From: Xiphias gladius
Lineage: Eukaryota; Chordata; Actinopteri; Istiophoriformes; Xiphiidae
Assembly: GCF_016859285.1 (NCBI RefSeq)
Contig: NC_053416.1
Location: 8,806,001 to 8,870,000 of the forward strand
DNA: 64,000 nucleotides
Reading direction: 5' to 3'
The notes under the pieces were generated by a model. It ran no database searches, was not told where the DNA came from, and was given only the letters and a program-made list of their open reading frames with translations. The position numbers were made by a program, and so were the translations under genes. The first letter of the stretch is position 1. Each line of letters starts with the position of its first letter. Below, in pieces: positions 60,355 through 64,000 of this stretch.

Positions 60355-61860
60355 TGCCAGTTTATTATTATTTGTCGTCTTATGCCACGGCTCAAATTGC
60401 TGTGAGCTGGAATGAGCTAGGAGCATGAAACTTGGCCCGATAACTGCAAATGATTTGCAAATGCTTCTCAAGAAACATGAGCCCATCAGCCAGATGGTGG
60501 CGCTGTAATTAAGGCCCAACAACGCAATTTTGGAAAGGCCATGCCTCAAAAAAGCCTCCTGGATCATAAAAACCAGATAGATTTGATTTTTAGATTTGAT
60601 TTTTTAATAGATTTTTGCCAATTTGCATAATATGAAAAACAGTAAAGAGACATATACCTGGATTTTGACTGTATCAACACCAAATGAGGTATACAGCATT
60701 GCTGGACTGAGCTGTTCGATTCCACAATATAAGCGCAAGATCAGTCCGAAAACATGGCTGTCATCAACCAAAACATCGTAGCGAAAGGTGGGGCTTAGAT
60801 AATTGGCCAAAAGTCATTGACTCTTTATCCAATCATCATAAAACTTGATAGATATCTTCAGGCCGTGTTTGGAAATACAGAAAGGGTGACGAATTAAGGC
60901 AAAAAGGGCACAAGGGGTCACTGAATGGTTTGATGAGTATGAAAATTATGTGAATCGTATGATATGGCCTTCGCAGTCACCAGATCTTAATCCAGTTGGA
61001 CACCTTAGGGAGATTTTGGACTGACCACTTAGTCAGCGCTCTCCAACACCATCATCGAAGCACCGATTGAGGGAATATCTTTTGGAGGATGGTATTTATC
61101 CCTCCAGTAGAGTTCCAGAGACTTGTAGAATCAATGCCAAGGTGCACTGAAGCTGTTCTGGTGGCTTGTGGTGGCCCAACACCTTACTAAGTCACTTTTT
61201 GTTGTTTTTTCCCTTAATTTGTCACCCATATGTAGGTCTACCAAAGCATTTTGAACCCAACCCATAGGGGCGCCACAAATGCCACAAACGTGTAGCTCAA
61301 AACTCAGCAGAAAAAGATTTCACCAGTTTTGGTGCACATGATCTGGGGGCAAGTATTAACTAAAATCTGAAGCGTCATATTGATTGGTGCATGCATAGGC
61401 TATTCATCATTATCTGCCATTGTATGCCTTAGTTCAATTTGCCCTGAGCTTGAACGAGCTACAGGCCTGAAACTTGCAATAATAACTAGAAATAATGTGC
61501 ACATTTTTCACAAAAATTATGAAGTGTGAAGTGATGAAGTGAAAATTTTGAAGGCCAGTCCTATTAACTTTAAATCCGACTCATATCTACAACTTAATAT
61601 ACCGTACAAAAAAGTCTCTTGGACAATAAAGGCCACCATATTGGATTTTCAGTCAATTTGCATAATGTGTAATACAGTAATGTGAAATCTACTTTTTGGA
61701 TTTCGACTGTATCAATACCAAATTTGGCATACAGCCTTGCAAGCCTGAGCTACTCAATTTAATTGGGCAAAATCGGTCCAATAACATGTCCACCATCAAT
61801 CAAAAATCTTTACAAAGGACGGGATTTAGCAGGAAATTGCCCCTAACTCAAGCTGTTTTA
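60355..61860. repeat. Two diverged copies of a 'GGAATGAGCTAGGAGCATGAAACTTG' repeat
   Basis: Copy 1 (about 60355-60880) and copy 2 (about 61385-61860) share the same order. First is GAGCTGGAATGAGCTAGGAGCATGAAACTTG against GAGCTTGAACGAGCTACAGGCCTGAAACTTG. Next is AATTTGCATAATATG against AATTTGCATAATGTG. Then comes GATTTTGACTGTATCAACACCAAATGAGGTATACAG against GATTTCGACTGTATCAATACCAAATTTGGCATACAG. The family is common in percomorphs and is marked by a TGGTGGCGCTGTAAT motif. Confidence 0.7.
60884..61227 (+). mobile_element. Internally shortened Tc1-like element between the repeat copies
   Basis: The ends GGGTGACGAATTAAGGCAAA and (reverse complement of the right end) GGGTGACAAATTAAGGGAAA form inverted repeats 344 bp apart. 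Inside, the plus strand reads W-P-S-Q-S-P-D-L-N-P, the third acidic region of Tc1 transposases, then an RSPTPSSKHRLREYLLEDG-like stretch near the C-terminus. Only the 3' third of the transposase remains, so it is non-autonomous. Confidence 0.8.
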
Positions 61861-61861
61861 G

Positions 61862-64000
61862 AGCAATCCTGATTAAACTCAGCTGAGACATCCTGTGCTA
61901 TCTCTTGTTCATATACTCATTTTGTTAACATCCGATAAAGGGTGGGCAAATAGCAGCATTTTCAGTGTGCAATTATTAATGCACGTGTGCGCAAGGCCTA
62001 TCACATATTGGTTCATAACTCAAGTTGTACTTTAGAGATTTTCGGCTGAGCTCTGATATTCAGATGGGAATTAAATCTAGCAAAGAGGAGCTCGGTGATT
62101 GACTAAAGCTCCAGAGAGGACTGTTCTTCTCTGGGATCCACCATCATTGAGTGTAGTGAACTAAAGCTATTATTTTTTCATTATAATTACAAAAAAAAAA
62201 TTTGCTGTAAATTAGTCACCCCCTTTTTTAGATTAATCTTGGTAAACATATTGTAAAAACACACAATTATTGTGCTCTAAAAATATTGTAAAAATAAAAA
62301 TTAAGATTTGACAAATAAATTACAAAATGTTGAAAAGTAATTGCAATACATTTTTAGAATACTTGTAAGAGAAATACAGCCCACACCTGAGTTTAATTCA
62401 TCATTTAAGATTATTGGGGAATACCAATAAGCTTTTACAAAAAACATGCTTTTAGCATATTGTTGATTGCATATATACTGTAACAGCATTCTTCAGTTGA
62501 CACAACCATGAAAATACATGTTTATAATTAAACGCAAAACCCACTAGGCTTACACATCATCTTACAGTGAGAGTTTCATAACAAAGTATGCCCTGCGCAA
62601 ATAAAACTGGTTTGGTAAAGATGATAATGGACATTCAAGCTGTGCAACGGCAAATAGTATCCAGGCACCATAGCTAACACTTGTTACCATACCAACGCAG
62701 TAATAATGTAATGTTTATGATGTTTATATTCATATTGATGTAGATAGGCCCACTGGTCCACGTTGTTTGGAAGGGTTACACCACTGTATCATGAGTCTAA
62801 TCCTGGCTGATATTTCTATCAAAATAAAGTTTTACTGCATTTACATATATATTTACGTATATTTCAGTTCAAACCTGTCAAGGTCTTAATCTCAGAGTTC
62901 AAATTGACCAGCTTTTTTTATTACAACTTATTGGTTAACATTCGTCAACTCCACATCTCTCAGCCCATGTCATAGCAGCCACTTTATCGTGAAGTCATGT
63001 TAGTACACAATTTACCCAGTTTTCAAAAGCTACCTAGATTCATGATGCTGCCACCCAATTGAGGCATGGGTCTCATAAAGCGGGGCTGTAGCCTACAGTA
63101 GTTTATCTATGTTTTCTGTATTTGAATCTATTTTTGCAATCCCTTGACTAGTCCTACACAGCCTATAGGCTTTTTTTCTTTTCCTAAGCCTGTCATTAAC
63201 CTCAGTCAAAGTATTTACTTGTGCTAATTCTTTTTGGAGGAAGATATAAACAAACAGCGATGAAGCAGATTTTTTTCATCATTGAGCTCCTCAATGCATT
63301 TAGTAGGCCTAGTACGGTAGACATGACAAGATGTTATTTAGCCTACTACATGGACACTTTGTTGAATTTAAAGGGTCTTTTTTCTTCATAGACTGTGATA
63401 ATGAAACGAGTGTGTGATTGGCCTCATTCCTTCTTTAAACAGTATTAAACTAGCTGAAGTGACGTTGCTTTGTCAAGCCTGAAACCCGCCCGTTGCTCGT
63501 CACGGCTTTAATTTTGGGCAATTGAGCCGCTTACTTCTGTTGCGTGTGAAAAGGTTTGAACCCGTAAACTGCCTCTTGCAGCTATATTTCTATTTTTAGG
63601 GTTGGTATTTAAAATGACACCGCAAGGATGATAACAAGTGACAAGTAAAGCAACAAGCCTACTTTATACAGAATTTTACATTTATGAACAGTCAGCGGAA
63701 ATATTTCTGCTCACCAGCCGACTGTGAGCCAAAAGTTATTTAGATGCTTTATTTAGATACCTTTTGTTGCTGTGTATTACTGTTTGGTCATTATTGTATT
63801 GTACACGTTGTTGGATTTGAGCCAAAATTCAAATCTGAATAATTCCTGAATCCCTACACACACACAGCTTTCACAAGTAAACACAGATGCCTGATATTTC
63901 TATCAAAACAAAGTTTTATTGCATAAACATATATGGATATATTTCTAGATTAAACAGATTAAACTTGTTATTTGCATTTTTAAATATCCATTCAGTTGGT
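61862..64000. other. Spacer at the right edge
   Basis: No exon chain is seen. CTGATATTTCTATCAAAATAAAGTTTTACTGCAT at about 62811 recurs at about 63892 as CTGATATTTCTATCAAAACAAAGTTTTATTGCAT, in direct orientation 1.08 kb apart. Confidence 0.55.

Noticed and set aside
62805-63960. Reading the 1.08-kb-spaced direct repeats as the ends of a retrovirus-like element
   Set aside because: No primer-binding site, polypurine tract or polymerase-like coding is visible between them, and they are only about 65 bp long.

Overview
The window is nuclear DNA of a ray-finned fish, most likely a percomorph. Genes have many short exons with GT-AG introns, and the introns and spacers are AT-rich and full of Tc1-type transposon debris and other repeats I recognise as typical of percomorph genomes. 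Five protein-coding genes could be followed exon by exon. In all five, splice sites and reading frame agree from start codon to stop codon.

Layout: 1-3.5 kb is spacer with repeats. 3.5-8.9 kb (+) is nsrp1, a nuclear speckle splicing regulator. 9.0-15.85 kb (-) is a classical calpain of about 716 aa, tail-to-tail with nsrp1 across only about 0.1 kb. 15.9-23.7 kb is repeat-rich spacer with a duplicated LINE 3' end and a Tc1 fragment. 23.7-27.65 kb holds a tandem array of repeated modules with candidate minus-strand exons, ending at a GC-rich promoter region shared with rab34. 28.6-37.95 kb (+) is rab34. 38.6-55.7 kb (-) is supt6h, with 36 coding exons and 1747 aa. 55.95-58.6 kb (+) is sdf2, divergent from supt6h across a spacer of about 250 bp. 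59.6-64 kb is spacer with a decayed repeat array interrupted by a small Tc1-type element.

Functionally this is a housekeeping neighbourhood: transcription elongation and histone handling (Spt6), alternative splicing (Nsrp1), Golgi/lysosome positioning and ciliary trafficking (Rab34), ER protein folding (Sdf2), plus a calcium-linked protease. SUPT6H, SDF2 and RAB34 are also close together on human 17q11.2, with NSRP1 further along the same band (from memory). The calpain is a fish-specific neighbour by comparison.

The points most worth a second look are: a calpain intron with a near-perfect U12-type (minor spliceosome) signature; a GC-AG intron in the same gene; the 23.9-27.1 kb modules, in which repeated flanks surround unrelated candidate exons; a histidine-rich tract in the Spt6 tail; and nested or inverted repeat structures in rab34 introns and downstream of sdf2. 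No retrovirus-like or Polinton-like element, CRISPR array, tRNA or rRNA gene was recognised.
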